A DNA stretch of 64,000 bases from Prado023 sp963706885 (GTDB lineage: Bacteria; Actinomycetota; Actinomycetes; S36-B12; CAIYMF01): assembly GCA_963706885.1 (NCBI GenBank), contig CAVPNX010000009.1, positions 114,822 to 178,821 of the forward strand. The letters are read 5' to 3'. Each line of letters opens with the position of its first letter. Position 1 is the stretch's first letter. The notes beneath the pieces are model-generated. The model ran no database searches and was not told the DNA's origin. It was given only the letters and a program-made list of their open reading frames with translations. This document shows positions 55,217 to 64,000 of the stretch, piece by piece. The position numbers and the translations under genes are program-made.

Positions 55217-55471
55217 TCACCACTTGGCATCGTCCGCGGTCCGTAGCGACTCGCGGTCCAGAGGTCTCTCGTGACTGCCATAGGCCACCGAGTAGGCCAC
55301 CAGAACCCCACCGATGAGTCCGCACGCGATCAGCAGCGTCCCCCAACCTGGGAGGGTGCCCACCACGCGGAATGCGAGTCCCACCACAAGCAGACTGAGG
55401 TGGATGCTCAAAGGCGCCCACTTGCCGCGCAGCGCCACTGACGCTGAGGCGCGGCGCCGACCGGGGTTCAT
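55217..55471 (-). CDS. Small membrane protein (84 residues)
   Basis: The protein has two hydrophobic segments (LSIHLSLLVVGLAFRVVG and GTLLIACGLIGGVLVAYSVAY), a basic N-terminus and a hydrophilic acidic end. No family is recognised. Its ATG overlaps the stop of the lipoprotein hydrolase gene (ATGA), so it is translated with it. Confidence 0.6.
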   Translation of the reverse strand: MNPGRRRASASVALRGKWAPLSIHLSLLVVGLAFRVVGTLPGWGTLLIACGLIGGVLVAYSVAYGSHERPLDRESLRTADDAKW

Positions 55472-56484
55472 CGTGAGGTGCCTGTGCAGGTGGCCCCGGC
55501 GGCCGCGAGGTCGACAGGGCATGTGGGCAGGTCGGCGTTGCCGGCACGGATGGACTCCGCGACTGCCGTCGTTGCTGCGACCACGGCGGCCGGGTTTCGC
55601 AGCGGGATCGCATGGTCCGAATCGTCGACGACCGCGTGGATGGCGTTGTCCGAGATCGTGGCCGCCTGGCGCTGCAGGTCGTTCCAGGTCTGCTGGTCTT
55701 CGGGAGGAGTGCCCTCGCCGGCCTGACCGGCCTGCAGCACGATCACAGGCCGGTTCCCCATGCCGAAGCCCTCGCCGATGGTGCGAGCGATGGTGTCGGT
55801 GTCGATGAACCCGTTCTCGCCGTTCGTCGGCTCTTCGAGTCCGGGTTGCAGCGGTGACGAGGCGTCGACGAGGACCATTCCGGCGACCTGCTCGGGGTGC
55901 AGTGCCGACGCGGCGCGGGCGACCAGCCCGCCGTAGGACCAGGGGACGAGCAGGTAGGGACCCGGTTCGCCCAGGACCGACAGCATGTCCAGCATCTCCT
56001 GTGCGTGCTTCTCGGGGGTGCTGTGCGGGGCGGCGCCTGCCCGGGCTGGCGAGAGACCCATCCCGGGTCGGTCGAACGTGCAGACGCGGTTGGACTCGGA
56101 CTGCCGGTTGGCGGCCATCGACCAGAACATGGCCGCGGCCGCGTTGAACCCATCGATGTACACCACCGTGGGCGAGCCCTCGCCGGTGCACGCCGCCGCC
56201 TGCTCCACTCCGCCTGCCGACACCATGTGCCAGGGCATCGAAGTGGCCTCCTTCCTCCACTGCGTCCAGGCGGGCTGGTCCATGCCCCAGAAGGTCTCGG
56301 CCTCAAGGTCGTTGGGGAGCTCGTCGGCAACGGCGTCGACCGAGATCTCCGCGCCGATGGATCCGGAGGGGGAGGGGGCAGGCTCGTCAGGACCCGCCGC
56401 GACGCATCCGGTCAACAGGGCGACCGTGCAGATCGATGCTCCCAGGCGCGCTCGGCCAGGGAGCGGGGGGCGGTTCGCTCGCAT
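55468..56484 (-). CDS. Lipoprotein alpha/beta hydrolase
   Basis: The 338-residue protein has a lipoprotein signal (ICTVALLTGCVAAG, Cys at residue 27) and an alpha/beta hydrolase domain: PTVVYIDGFNAAAAMFWS (oxyanion loop), RVCTFDRPGMGLS, LLVPWSYGGLVARA with the nucleophile Ser, VLVDASSP and the His in DSDHAIPLRNP. It acts outside the cell membrane. ATG 56484 overlaps the stop of the upstream gene by one base. Substrate is unknown. It is flanked on both sides by two-helix membrane proteins in one operon. Confidence 0.82.
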   Translation of the reverse strand: MRANRPPLPGRARLGASICTVALLTGCVAAGPDEPAPSPSGSIGAEISVDAVADELPNDLEAETFWGMDQPAWTQWRKEATSMPWHMVSAGGVEQAAACTGEGSPTVVYIDGFNAAAAMFWSMAANRQSESNRVCTFDRPGMGLSPARAGAAPHSTPEKHAQEMLDMLSVLGEPGPYLLVPWSYGGLVARAASALHPEQVAGMVLVDASSPLQPGLEEPTNGENGFIDTDTIARTIGEGFGMGNRPVIVLQAGQAGEGTPPEDQQTWNDLQRQAATISDNAIHAVVDDSDHAIPLRNPAAVVAATTAVAESIRAGNADLPTCPVDLAAAGATCTGTSR

Positions 56485-56738
56485 CAGGAGAACCCGTCGG
56501 TCAGCACGAGACCGGCAGTGACGACCAGCCCCATCGCCCCACCCAGCACCAGCATCAACCCCAGTCCGGGCAGCGGGCCCCACATCGCCAGCAGGAACCC
56601 GAGGGCGAGGACCACGACGGGGACCAGGAAGGCCCGCCACCTTCGCGACGTGGACCTGGTCGTCGGGCCGAGGACGGCGTGTCCCACGTCGCTGGAGTCC
56701 TGACGGCGATGCAGGTCGCTGGTGTCGTACGTCCCCAT
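56484..56738 (-). CDS. Small membrane protein (84 residues), first gene of the hydrolase operon
   Basis: The protein starts MGTYDTSDLHRRQDSSDVGHAVLG and has two membrane segments (FLVPVVVLALGFLLAMWG, GLGLMLVLGGAMGLVVTAGLVL). It resembles the small protein at 55217-55471 in size and layout (hydrophilic start, two helices with the GP/LPG turn), which may indicate a duplicated pair. ATG 56738 has GAGGAG 6 bases upstream. Confidence 0.6.
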   Translation of the reverse strand: MGTYDTSDLHRRQDSSDVGHAVLGPTTRSTSRRWRAFLVPVVVLALGFLLAMWGPLPGLGLMLVLGGAMGLVVTAGLVLTDGFS

Positions 56739-56839
56739 GAGCGACTCCTCACGTTGGTGGTGACTGAACCGTAGGCGCATGGCCGAGCCGGCACATGACC
56801 ACATCCGGCCATCCCCCGATCGGACCGTGAGGGGGATTG

Positions 56840-56857
56840 ATAGTCAGGATTGACTAT
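56840..56857. promoter_or_regulatory. Palindrome upstream of the LuxR-type regulator
   Basis: ATAGTCA and TGACTAT are perfect 7-bp arms around GGAT, 40 bases before the ATG at 56897 and 102 bases from the divergent hydrolase operon. The placement suggests an operator for autoregulation or divergent control. Confidence 0.45.
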
Positions 56858-56896
56858 GCGAGCCTTGACCCCACGCGCCTCGGGAGGAGGTCGTCG

Positions 56897-59823
56897 ATGA
56901 CGGTGGCTGGCCGCCGACGTGCCCTAGTCCCCCTTGCCCCGCCCCCGTGGTGGGCGGATCCCGTGGGTCCGACGTTCGTGGGCCGAGCTGAGGAGTTGGG
57001 CGCCATCGACGGGGCCTGGCGCTCTGCCGTCTCAGGTCGACGCCAGGTGGTGCTCGTCCTCGGGGAGGCCGGCGCGGGAAAGTCCAGGCTCGTCGCGGAG
57101 GCCAGTGTGCGGCTCGCGGAGCGCGGTGCTGCGGTGCTCGTCGGCTGCTGCCTGCCGGATGCGCCGGTCCCGTACGAGCCGTTCCGCGCGCCGCTCAGCC
57201 GACTGCTGGAGGACCTCGCAGGTCACGATGCCGGTCACGAGGGGGAAGCTGTGCGTGCGCTGCTGGCTGCCGCGGGCCGGGATGAGGCAGCACGCCCTCC
57301 GGGAGAGACCCCCGCGAGTGCGCCCGGAGCCTCGGATGCCGTGGTCTCGGTCATCCGCAGGGCGTCAGCCGGTCGTCCACTCATCCTGGTTGTCGAGGAT
57401 CTGCACTGGGCCACGCAGTCGACCCTGGACCTCCTCGGCTGGATTGTGCGCCGGGCCCCCGACGCACAACTGATGATCCTCGTCACTGCGCGCAACACGG
57501 TGCCGGACCTCTCAGACGCCCTCGAAGGGGCATTGGCTGAGCTGTACCGGCAACCCGGGGTCAGCGCGCTCGAGCTGAGCGGACTGACCTCCGTCGAGAT
57601 CGCACGGATGGTGGCGGTCGACGCGGACATCGACCCTGCTCGGGCCCCCGAGCTGGCCGATCGGCTGCTGGCCCAGACAGGGGCAACCCCTTCCTGCTCC
57701 AGGAGATCTGCCGCGACCTGCGCCGACGTGGGGATGCTGGTGCGCCCGGATCCGCGGTGCGCGTGCCGGATTCCGTCCGGGAGCTGTACGGCTCCCGGAT
57801 CCGGCAGTTCCCGGACGGGGAGCGCCGGGTCCTCGAGCTGTCGGCCGTGCTCGGCGATCGCTTCCCCACTTCCCTGCTCGATGCCGTGACAGGTACCTCG
57901 GCTGAGACGATGGCCACCCTGGACCGCGCACTCGACCTGGGGTTGCTCGTGGCGATGCCCACCGAGGAGGGCTTCGGGTTCCCGCATGCCCTCGCGCGAC
58001 AGTCCGTCCTGGACCTCACTCCTCCGGCCCGATCAGCTGAGTGGCACGGGCGTGTGGCAGATGTGCTCGAGGCCAGGTCGGGTCACACCCTGCCGGAGGT
58101 GCTGCGCCTGGCCCACCACAACCTCAATGCCTATGGCCGGCTGGACAAGGCCCGACACCACCTGATCGCCGCCGCCGAGCTCGCCGACTGCTCCTGGGCA
58201 TATGCGGAGGCGGCGCAGCACTACCAGCACGCCGCTGAGCTGTGCGGGACTGCGGCCGAGCGACACAGGCTCCTGCTGTGCTCGGCCGATGCCCTGCAGA
58301 GCTCCGGGGACTACGCCGCCGCACTCGAGGTCGCGGCCGGGGTGGGCAGTGAGGCGGTCGATGCTGGGACGCGTCTGGCCGCCGCCACGCTCGTCGAGAC
58401 CGAGGCTGCCCTCCTCGGTGGGGACATCCACGCAGTCCAGCTGCTCATCCAGGCCCTGGAGCAGTACCCCGGCGACATGCGCGACCCCCACTACCTGCGC
58501 GGGCTGGTCGGCCTGAGCCGAGGCATGGGCCAGGTCCTCGACTCGCCGGACGCCATCCGTCTCTACGACGTGGTCCTCGCCGCGGCCAGGAGGTTGGGCG
58601 ACAGCGGCACCCTCGCGGCGGTCCTGGCGGCAGGCCTTCCCCTGGCATTCGGACGGCCCGGTCGCACGCACGAGGCACTGCAGGACGCGCGGGAGCTCAC
58701 CGCGTTGGCGCGTGCCGGTGATGCCCAGGCGCTCGGGGCCTCCGGCTTCTTCCGGTGCCTGCTCGGCCTGCGCTCGGGGAGCATGGATGATGTTCGCGCC
58801 GGAGTGGTCGACTACCGGCTCGCCCACGACCTGGGCGGGCACCTGTGGTTCGAGTACTGGCCCGAGGTCGTCGAGTTCGACCTGAGGTTCATGCGCGGCG
58901 ACTTCGCCGGTGCGACCCAGGTGGCCGCGTGGCTCAGGGACTGGGTCATCGAACGGCACGGGGCCGACGAGGTGGCCCACTACGGCGTGCACATGTTCCA
59001 GATCCACCGCGAGACCGGTCGACTGGGCGGCGCCCGGGACCTGGTCACCGGCACGGAACCCGCAACCGGAAGCTGGGCGCCGGCCCTCCTGGCCCTCTAC
59101 ACCGAGCTGCGCATGACTCACCCGGCCCGCCGGCTGCTGGGTGTGCTCACCGACGAGTCCGTCCTCGAGCGGAACCGGCGGACCGAGTACATGCCGACCG
59201 CCCTGGCCTACATGGTGGAGGCCGCGCTGTTCCTCGACGACCCGACCACTCTGCGCAGGCTGCGTCCCCTGCTTGCCGAGCACCGGGGCCTCAACCTGGT
59301 GTCCGATCAGTTCATCGCCCTGAGCGGGGCGGCGGACCGCTACCTGGGCATGATCGACGCGGCCCTCGGCGATGCGGATCCGATCCCCAGCTTCGACGCC
59401 GCCGCCGAGCTCGCGCACCGCGCTGGGTTCGTCGTCGACCTCGCGCTGACACTGACCGCCCGGGCACGCCACCTCGCCCGGACACAGGGCCCCGGGGCGC
59501 CCGACGTCCTCGACGGGGTCGAGCAGGCGCGCGCCATCGCCGAGCCGATCGGACAGCGCCGGGTGCTTCGGGCTCTCCAGGGCCTGACCGCGAATGCCGC
59601 AGGTCCCCGGCCGGGGGTGGACGCCGGACTCACCGAACGCGAGCTCGATGTGCTGCGCCTGGTGTGTGAGGGGGCCACGAACCGCGAGATCTCCCAGAGG
59701 CTGGTCATCAGCGAGAACACCGCGGCCAACCATGTGCGGTCGATCCTGATCAAGACAGGCAGCGCGAACCGCACCCGGGCAGCGATGCTCGCCGTATCCC
59801 GGGGCTGGGTCCCGGAGCCCTAG
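56897..59823 (+). CDS. Large LuxR-family regulator with AAA ATPase domain (LAL type; one frameshift near 57682)
   Basis: The gene spans about 975 codons in two frames. The first frame has an AAA/STAND domain: FVGRAEELGAIDGAW, Walker A GEAGAGKS (56-63), and Walker B LILVVEDLHWAT. The second frame resumes GNPFLLQEICRDLRRRG, then a TPR-like region of about 500 residues and a C-terminal LuxR helix-turn-helix: LTERELDVLRLVCEGATNREISQRLVISENTAANHVRSIL. Adding one G to GGGG 57680-57683 restores one frame (LLAQTGGNPFLLQE). Proteins of this type activate sugar use or antibiotic clusters with ATP. ATG 56897 has GGAGGAGG 8 bases upstream. Confidence 0.85.
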
Positions 59824-60095
59824 GAGGGCTCGCCGGGCGCCCTGGTGTCGTCGGTCCCCGCAACCGCCGACCCCGGGGCCTGCGACCCGCGGACGGCTTC
59901 GTCGGTCAGGATCCGGGCAGCCACGGCGAGTCCTTCACGCGCCGCTTCCTCGTGGCCATCGTCGGTCGCGTCGATCCGATGAGTCTTCCCGGGCTGGGTG
60001 AGGAGGAAGCTGCGGAGCCACTCGGCGTCGTCGCCCTCGGCCCGCGCGTCGCCGACGCCCTCGGTCCTCGGCTCACTCCCGGTTCCGCTCACCAC
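59820..60095 (-). CDS. Small acidic protein of unknown function
   Basis: The 91-residue protein is rich in Gly, Asp and Glu with a central LRSFLLTQPGKTHRIDATDDGHEEAAREGLAVAARI. No family is recognised. GTG 60095 lies exactly 6 bases after TACCCT (60102-60107, minus strand), a leaderless promoter pattern, which supports a real gene. Its stop overlaps the stop of the convergent LuxR gene (CTAG). Confidence 0.45.
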   Translation of the reverse strand: MVSGTGSEPRTEGVGDARAEGDDAEWLRSFLLTQPGKTHRIDATDDGHEEAAREGLAVAARILTDEAVRGSQAPGSAVAGTDDTRAPGEPS

Positions 60096-60171
60096 ACCGG
60101 GAGGGTAGCGCGGTCCACACGACCTCGGTGGACTGCCGGTCGGTGCGGTCCTCGACCGCGCCGGCTGGTCC

Positions 60172-60801
60172 TCAGCGCACCACAGCGCCTACGGCAGCCA
60201 GGATCGCCGCGACGACCCCGTCGAGGGGGACCCGGCTGGTGTTGATCACGAGGTCGTAGCGATCGGGGGTTCGGGGATCCCACCCGAAGAGGGCGATCGC
60301 CATGTCGGCGCGTACGTGGTCCTCCCGATGCACGCGGTGGGCCGCATGCTCCCGCGTGATCCCCGACTCCGCGGCGGCCCGCTCGATCCGGTCCTCGACC
60401 GAGCCGGTGAGCAGGACGTGGATCGTGTTCGGGCGCTCGGCGAGCAGCAGTGCCCCGTGGCGACCGACCATCACCCCACCGAGGTGGGCACATCCCTGGA
60501 CCTGCCGGACGTTCTCGTCGACAAGGTCCTGCCGGTGCTGCTCGACGGTGTCGCCGAAGCTGGATGCGCCAGCCCCGAAGGTCGATGCGAGGACCGCCAT
60601 CATCCGCTTGAGGAACTGGGCCTCCTCCTCGCGGACCTCATCGGAGTCCCCCTCGAGGGCCTCGGAGCTGAAGGCCGGACCGAAGTACGGCAGGCCGAGC
60701 TCGTGGGCGACCGCGCGTCCGACCTGCTTCGCGCCTGCCCCGTAGGTCCCGTAGATCGTGACCACCGGCTTGGGCGTGCGAGCGGATGGGGTCGGGGTCA
60801 T
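60172..60801 (-). CDS. Cytidylate-kinase-like family protein
   Basis: The 209-residue protein has a P-loop-like start VVTIYGTYGAGAKQVGRAVAHELGLPYFG near residues 13-41, LGGVMVGRHGALLL and HVLLTGSVEDRIERAAAESGI, then VHREDHVRADMAIALFGWDP and DLVINTSRVPLDGVV. This is the cytidylate kinase-like (CMP kinase 2) family, a nucleotide or small-molecule phosphotransferase. GxYGAGAK replaces the usual GxxGxGK(S/T). ATG 60801 has AGGATG upstream and overlaps the stop of the preceding small gene (ATGA). Confidence 0.78.
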   Translation of the reverse strand: MTPTPSARTPKPVVTIYGTYGAGAKQVGRAVAHELGLPYFGPAFSSEALEGDSDEVREEEAQFLKRMMAVLASTFGAGASSFGDTVEQHRQDLVDENVRQVQGCAHLGGVMVGRHGALLLAERPNTIHVLLTGSVEDRIERAAAESGITREHAAHRVHREDHVRADMAIALFGWDPRTPDRYDLVINTSRVPLDGVVAAILAAVGAVVR

Positions 60802-61010
60802 CGGGGCATCCTCCGATCCTCTCGTTGGTCCGGGTGATGGGGTCCGTAGTGGTGCCGGAGCATGAGCGACACCTCGGGATCCGCCGAGGCCCACGTCAGG
60901 ACCTCATCAGGGAAGATCACCTGCTCCCAGTCCAGCGGTTCGCCCGTCCGCGTGTGCCACTCGTGCAGCGCGACGTAGGTGTCGCGCCGCCGATCGTCCG
61001 CGTAGTCCAC
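60798..61010 (-). CDS. Small protein coupled to the cytidylate-kinase-like gene
   Basis: The 70-residue protein reads VDYADDRRRDTYVALHEWHTRTGEPLDWEQVIFPDEVLTWASADPEVSLMLRHHYGPHHPDQ. No family is recognised. The GTG at 61010 is the best start because the conserved-looking sequence begins there. It overlaps the next gene by four bases. Confidence 0.5.
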   Translation of the reverse strand: MDYADDRRRDTYVALHEWHTRTGEPLDWEQVIFPDEVLTWASADPEVSLMLRHHYGPHHPDQREDRRMPR

Positions 61011-61161
61011 CCCTCGATCATCCTCCTGCGCCCGCGGCGGCCGCAGGGCCCCCGCTCTCGGCAAGAAGCTCGGTCCGGACCGGGGCGCGGCATGGGCGGG
61101 ATGCGCGACCACGTCGGGACCTTGTCCTCTGGTGCGAACGGCGATGGGGCGTCAAGGTGGT

Positions 61162-61180
61162 GGCGGGACCCGGTCCCGCC
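61162..61180. other. 8-bp hairpin in a gene-free region
   Basis: GGCGGGAC and GTCCCGCC pair around CCG. It lies in the 374-base gap 61011-61384, which holds no other feature that I can support. It may be a terminator or a leader stem of the secreted protein gene. Confidence 0.35.
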
Positions 61181-61384
61181 GTCAGATGGGGGAAGGCGTA
61201 CATGCCCACCACCAGGGCGCGAAGTCGGGCCGACTGTGGTGGCGTGACGCCGCACTCAACCGGCCAGGTCCGGTGCGCCCGGACCCCGCGGACAGACCGT
61301 CTACTGACACCCGGCCGATCGGTTCCATCCCTGCGCCCGCCGACCTTCCGCGGGCGTCCCCTCGACGTGGGAGTGAGGTGTGAC

Positions 61385-62404
61385 ATGAGCAGACTCGTTG
61401 CCGTGCTGGCGACCGTGACATGCATGATCGGACTCGCGGTGGCACCCGCACCACCTGCTGCGGCGGACTCCGTCAACGTGGGGGAGTCAGGCTGGTCGGT
61501 GGCCCTGACGTTCCCGGACCACCAGTGGACCTCGGAGAGCTGCCAGTTCGTCCCTGTGACGGCCGTTGTCTCGGGGGCCGCGGTCCAGTCATGGACATTC
61601 GGTGGCTTCGTGGCTGCCCGCAACGATGACGACGAGGGCCCCGACTGGTACATCGACTACGACACGAAGGTCACCGACGGGGTCGGCACCTTCACCTTCC
61701 GGCACGCCGTGATGCTGTGCCCGGAGTACGAGGGCGCCGGCGTGTATGACGTGGTGGGCGAGGTCGGGGTCCTGCAGACGGGTGTTGCGGGATGGTCGTG
61801 GCTTCCGTACCGGGCCACGTTCACCGTGTCGGGTATCCCGACCACGACGACCCTCGATGCCGTCACCGTGCAAGGACCTGAGGTGGCGTTCGCCGGGCGC
61901 GTTGTCCCCTCCGCCCCGGTTCCCGGGACGTTCGGGAAGTGCCGGTACGCCGGAGTCCGGATCGAGTTCCAGGCCGGGGAGGGCTGGGAGTCCGTCGGAT
62001 ACGGGGAGTTGCGCGATGACGGCACCTACGTGGCGATGGTCCCGACCTATCGACTCACCCAGACCCAGTACCGGGCCACCCTGGACGGTGGGGCGGTCTG
62101 CGCATCCTCGAGCAGCGCAGTCGTTGCCCTGCCCGTGCGGCTGCCGACCACCAAGGTCATCCCGATGGGCAAGCAGTCGAAGCTCAAGGTCGACATCGAC
62201 CCGAACATGGGCCGCAAGGCCTGGGTCTTCCAGGTGCAGCGCCGGACGGGTGACGAGTCCTGGCGGACGGTGAGGACGTACCGGACCATCGGCACCCGCG
62301 AGACCCGCGTGATCAACTTGGGCAGGGGTGAGTACCGGATCCACGTGCTCGCCCGGTTCGGGTTCGCCGAGACCTACTCCGACAGCATCTACCTGGAGCG
62401 GTGA
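61385..62404 (+). CDS. Secreted protein of unknown function
   Basis: The 339-residue protein has a signal peptide (MSRLVAVLATVTCMIGLAVAPAPPAAAD) and a mature part made of repeated beta-strand segments. The first half contains DWYIDYDTKVTDGVGTFTF and two cysteines; the middle has a Thr-rich stretch GIPTTTTLDAVTVQG, and the last third, VRLPTTKVIPMGKQSKLKVDIDPNM...VQRRTGDESWRTVRTY, resembles an Ig-like or fibronectin-type sandwich used in cell-surface proteins. ATG 61385 has GAGGTG upstream. No enzymatic motif is seen. Confidence 0.65.
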   Translation: MSRLVAVLATVTCMIGLAVAPAPPAAADSVNVGESGWSVALTFPDHQWTSESCQFVPVTAVVSGAAVQSWTFGGFVAARNDDDEGPDWYIDYDTKVTDGVGTFTFRHAVMLCPEYEGAGVYDVVGEVGVLQTGVAGWSWLPYRATFTVSGIPTTTTLDAVTVQGPEVAFAGRVVPSAPVPGTFGKCRYAGVRIEFQAGEGWESVGYGELRDDGTYVAMVPTYRLTQTQYRATLDGGAVCASSSSAVVALPVRLPTTKVIPMGKQSKLKVDIDPNMGRKAWVFQVQRRTGDESWRTVRTYRTIGTRETRVINLGRGEYRIHVLARFGFAETYSDSIYLER

Positions 62405-62457
62405 CGGCGCCGCGGTGTGCCGGGAGCCCGCGGGGTCCTCGCTGTCCATGACTGACC

Positions 62458-62463
62458 TACGGT
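62458..62463 (+). promoter_or_regulatory. -10 element, leaderless promoter of the thioesterase gene
   Basis: TACGGT (TANNNT) ends 6 bases before the ATG at 62470. Confidence 0.45.
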
Positions 62464-62469
62464 GGGGCC

Positions 62470-62922
62470 ATGACTGAGTTCACCGCGCAGATGGCCACCG
62501 ACTTCGTCCATCAGGCGGTGCCCGCGATCGGCCGGCTCGGGGTCGTCGTGGAGGCGATCTCCCCTGGGTCTGTCGACCTGCGGGTTCCGATCGACGGCAA
62601 CGCCAACCACATGGGCACCATGTACGCCGGTGCCCTGTTCGCACTGGCCGAGCTGCCCGGGGGACTGATCCCCCTGGCTGTGCTCGAGCCCGGTCGGTAC
62701 ACCCCGATCGTGACGGCGCTGGAGATCCAGTTCCTCGCCGCCGCGCGCACCGACGTGGTCCTCTCGGCGCGGATGGACCCCCAGGACCTTCGGGCGTTGG
62801 GGGCCCAGGTGGATGCCGAGGGGCGGGCGGACTTCACCCTCGAGCTGGTCGGCCGGGATGCCGACGGCCGGACGGTGGTCACGAGCACGGGGCACTACCA
62901 GCTGCGGCCCAACCGGGGGTGA
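62470..62922 (+). CDS. Hotdog-fold thioesterase (YiiD C-terminal/DUF4442-like)
   Basis: The 150-residue protein has a hotdog layout: VDLRVPIDGNANHMGTMYAGALFALAELPGGLIPLAVLEP and TPIVTALEIQFLAAARTDVVLSARM. The NHMGTMYAGALFALAE segment forms the long helix and holds the catalytic-type residues. Such proteins hydrolyse acyl-CoA or acyl-ACP thioesters. The gene has a leaderless promoter. Confidence 0.8.
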   Translation: MTEFTAQMATDFVHQAVPAIGRLGVVVEAISPGSVDLRVPIDGNANHMGTMYAGALFALAELPGGLIPLAVLEPGRYTPIVTALEIQFLAAARTDVVLSARMDPQDLRALGAQVDAEGRADFTLELVGRDADGRTVVTSTGHYQLRPNRG

Positions 62923-62995
62923 GGGCGCCGCGCCGGGGCGACGGGCGGCGACGGGCCGGCGCACCCGCGAGCGTGGCAGGGTGGACCGACAGGCC

Positions 62996-63429
62996 TCAGG
63001 GCTGGCCGACCTCCGCTGCGCGCTCGCGCACGCAGCTCACGAGGGCGGCGAGATCCAGCCCGTACGTCGGCCCGTCCCCCGCCGCGTACCCCGCGAGGTG
63101 ACCGGCGCCCCGTTCCAGCAGGGTCACAGCGCCTGCTGCGTTCCCCGCGCCTCGTGCGTGAGCCCGACGCAGACCTGGGCAAGGCCCTGCCACAGGTCGC
63201 GCTCCTCGTCCGGACCCGCCTTCCAGCGGGCCTCCAGGACCTCGTGGGCGGAGAACGGTCGACCCTCGCGGATCAGCCCACGTGCCCGGTCGAGGGTCTG
63301 GGCCGGGGGCAGCGGCTCCTCGGGGACCGGCTCGACGCCCGTCGAGCCGTAGGGAAGCGGGCGGCCGAGGGCGTCCCGCGGACGCTCCTGGCGGGGGCGT
63401 CCGTCGGCATCCCGGTCCCGGTCGGTCAC
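62996..63429 (-). CDS. DUF309 family protein (one frameshift near 63144)
   Basis: The first frame contains ARGLIREGRPFSAHEVLEARWKAGPDEERDLWQGLAQVCVGLTHEARG; the second continues GNAAGAVTLLERGAGHLAGYAAG. The FSAHEVLEARWK and GLAQ segments are the DUF309 signature. Adding one base to CCCC 63143-63146 (plus strand) joins RG to NAAGA as in other family members. About 145 residues, normal length. The GTG at 63429 overlaps the stop of the upstream decarboxylase (GTGA). Function is unknown. Confidence 0.7.
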
Positions 63430-64000
63430 CGGAGGGTCTCCAGCGCCTCGAGCACCCGGTCCGGGTGGGTCTCGGGATTCACGAACGCCAGGCGCAGCAC
63501 GGTCTCCCCGCGCCACATCGTCGGCACGCAGAAGATCGCCCCCTCCACGGCCGCCCGCCGCGACCAGGCCCGGTAGTCCTCGGGATCCCATCCGGGGCGC
63601 TGGAACAGCAGGACGGACAGCTCCGGGGGCTGGACGAGCCGCAGGTGGTCGCTGGCCTCGATGCCGTCGGCCACCTCGCGGGCGATCGCCAACGTCCGCT
63701 CGATGGCCCGGCTGTAGCGGTCGGTCCCGTGGACGGCCAGGGAGAACCACAGGGGCAGCCCACGCGCCCGGCGGCTCAGGTGGGTCGCGAGGTCCGAGGG
63801 GTTCCACTCCTCGCGGTCGATGTGGTCCAGGTAGCTGGCCTGCTGGGAGTGCGCCGCGCGTGCTGTCTGGGGCTCCCGGTAGAGCAGGGCGCAGCAGTCG
63901 TAGGGCGCGAACAGCCACTTGTGGGGGTCGACGATGAAACTGTTGGCGCGCTCCACGCCGGCGAACCGGTGACGGGCGCTGGGGGCGGCCAGGGCGGCAC
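63426..64000 (-). CDS. PLP-dependent (group II) decarboxylase, C-terminal part (runs off the window)
   Basis: The last 190 codons are present. The segment NSFIVDPHKWLFAPYDCCALLYR holds the Schiff-base Lys (DPHKW) of aromatic-L-amino-acid/glutamate decarboxylases, followed by DLATHLSRRARGLPLWFSLAVHGTDRY and the C-terminal small domain VLLFQRPGW...VPTMWRGETVLRLAFVNPETH. The enzyme decarboxylates an amino acid to an amine in the cytoplasm. The N-terminal half is beyond position 64000. Confidence 0.85.
   Translation of the reverse strand, partial: AALAAPSARHRFAGVERANSFIVDPHKWLFAPYDCCALLYREPQTARAAHSQQASYLDHIDREEWNPSDLATHLSRRARGLPLWFSLAVHGTDRYSRAIERTLAIAREVADGIEASDHLRLVQPPELSVLLFQRPGWDPEDYRAWSRRAAVEGAIFCVPTMWRGETVLRLAFVNPETHPDRVLEALETLR

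Overview
The window is about 70% GC and comes from a chromosome of an actinobacterium (Actinomycetota). The evidence is a DUF222/HNH gene behind a Gram-positive LexA box, an Arr-type rifampin ADP-ribosyltransferase, an oleA-oleBC-oleD set with the OleB-OleC fusion typical of Actinobacteria, several start codons placed 6-7 nt after a TANNNT box (leaderless mRNAs), and many GTG starts with ATGA/GTGA overlaps. The order cannot be fixed from sequence alone. I saw no tRNA, rRNA, CRISPR array, transposase or prophage gene.

Layout. 1-1489: start of a glgB-like gene and a Ca2+/cation exchanger. 1530-9096: a six-gene minus-strand operon (GH43-like propeller protein, FGGY kinase, inositol-phosphatase-type enzyme, PLP enzyme of the sphingosine-1-phosphate lyase type, flavin monooxygenase, zinc alcohol dehydrogenase) that looks like an uncharacterised catabolic route. 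9197-17956: DoxX protein, RETSAT-like oxidoreductase, transglutaminase-like protein, MFS transporter, Arr, a broken small gene, an SNF2 ATPase and a TehA-like channel. 17979-27397: a sugar-uptake locus with a divergent SorC-type regulator, lipoprotein binding protein, two unusual permeases, a GH36 alpha-galactosidase and a 513-residue GT-B-like protein I cannot name. 27532-32186: oleA-oleBC-oleD for head-to-head long-chain olefin synthesis. 32225-36749: SDR, glpD, AraC regulator and PhyH dioxygenase. 36781-41650: a metal-homeostasis block (CobW-family protein without a P-loop, HU-like protein, COG0701 permease with its TIGR03943 partner, membrane protein, PCu(A)C copper chaperone). 41891-64000: mostly housekeeping and accessory single genes, including HNH, TAP-like peptidase, peptidase E-like protein, PadR-controlled membrane operon, PAP2, lipoprotein hydrolase operon, a large LuxR regulator, a cytidylate-kinase-like protein and the end of a PLP decarboxylase.

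A recurring feature is that eight genes are interrupted by nine single-base indels, each explainable by one base gained or lost in or beside a short G/C run (near 2416, 8813, 14345-14375, 23865-23882, 31317, 51228, 57682, 63144). On both sides of each break the protein keeps its family sequence, so most are probably base-calling errors or very recent events rather than decayed genes; these are listed as one feature each with the break noted.

Regulation visible in the sequence includes a palindromic operator between the SorC-type gene and its transport operon, a long hairpin inside that operon, tandem PadR-type operators overlapping two leaderless promoters, a LexA box, a LacI-type operator before an orphan 59-residue gene, and an 18-codon leader ORF behind a 10-bp hairpin before a flavin-binding protein gene.
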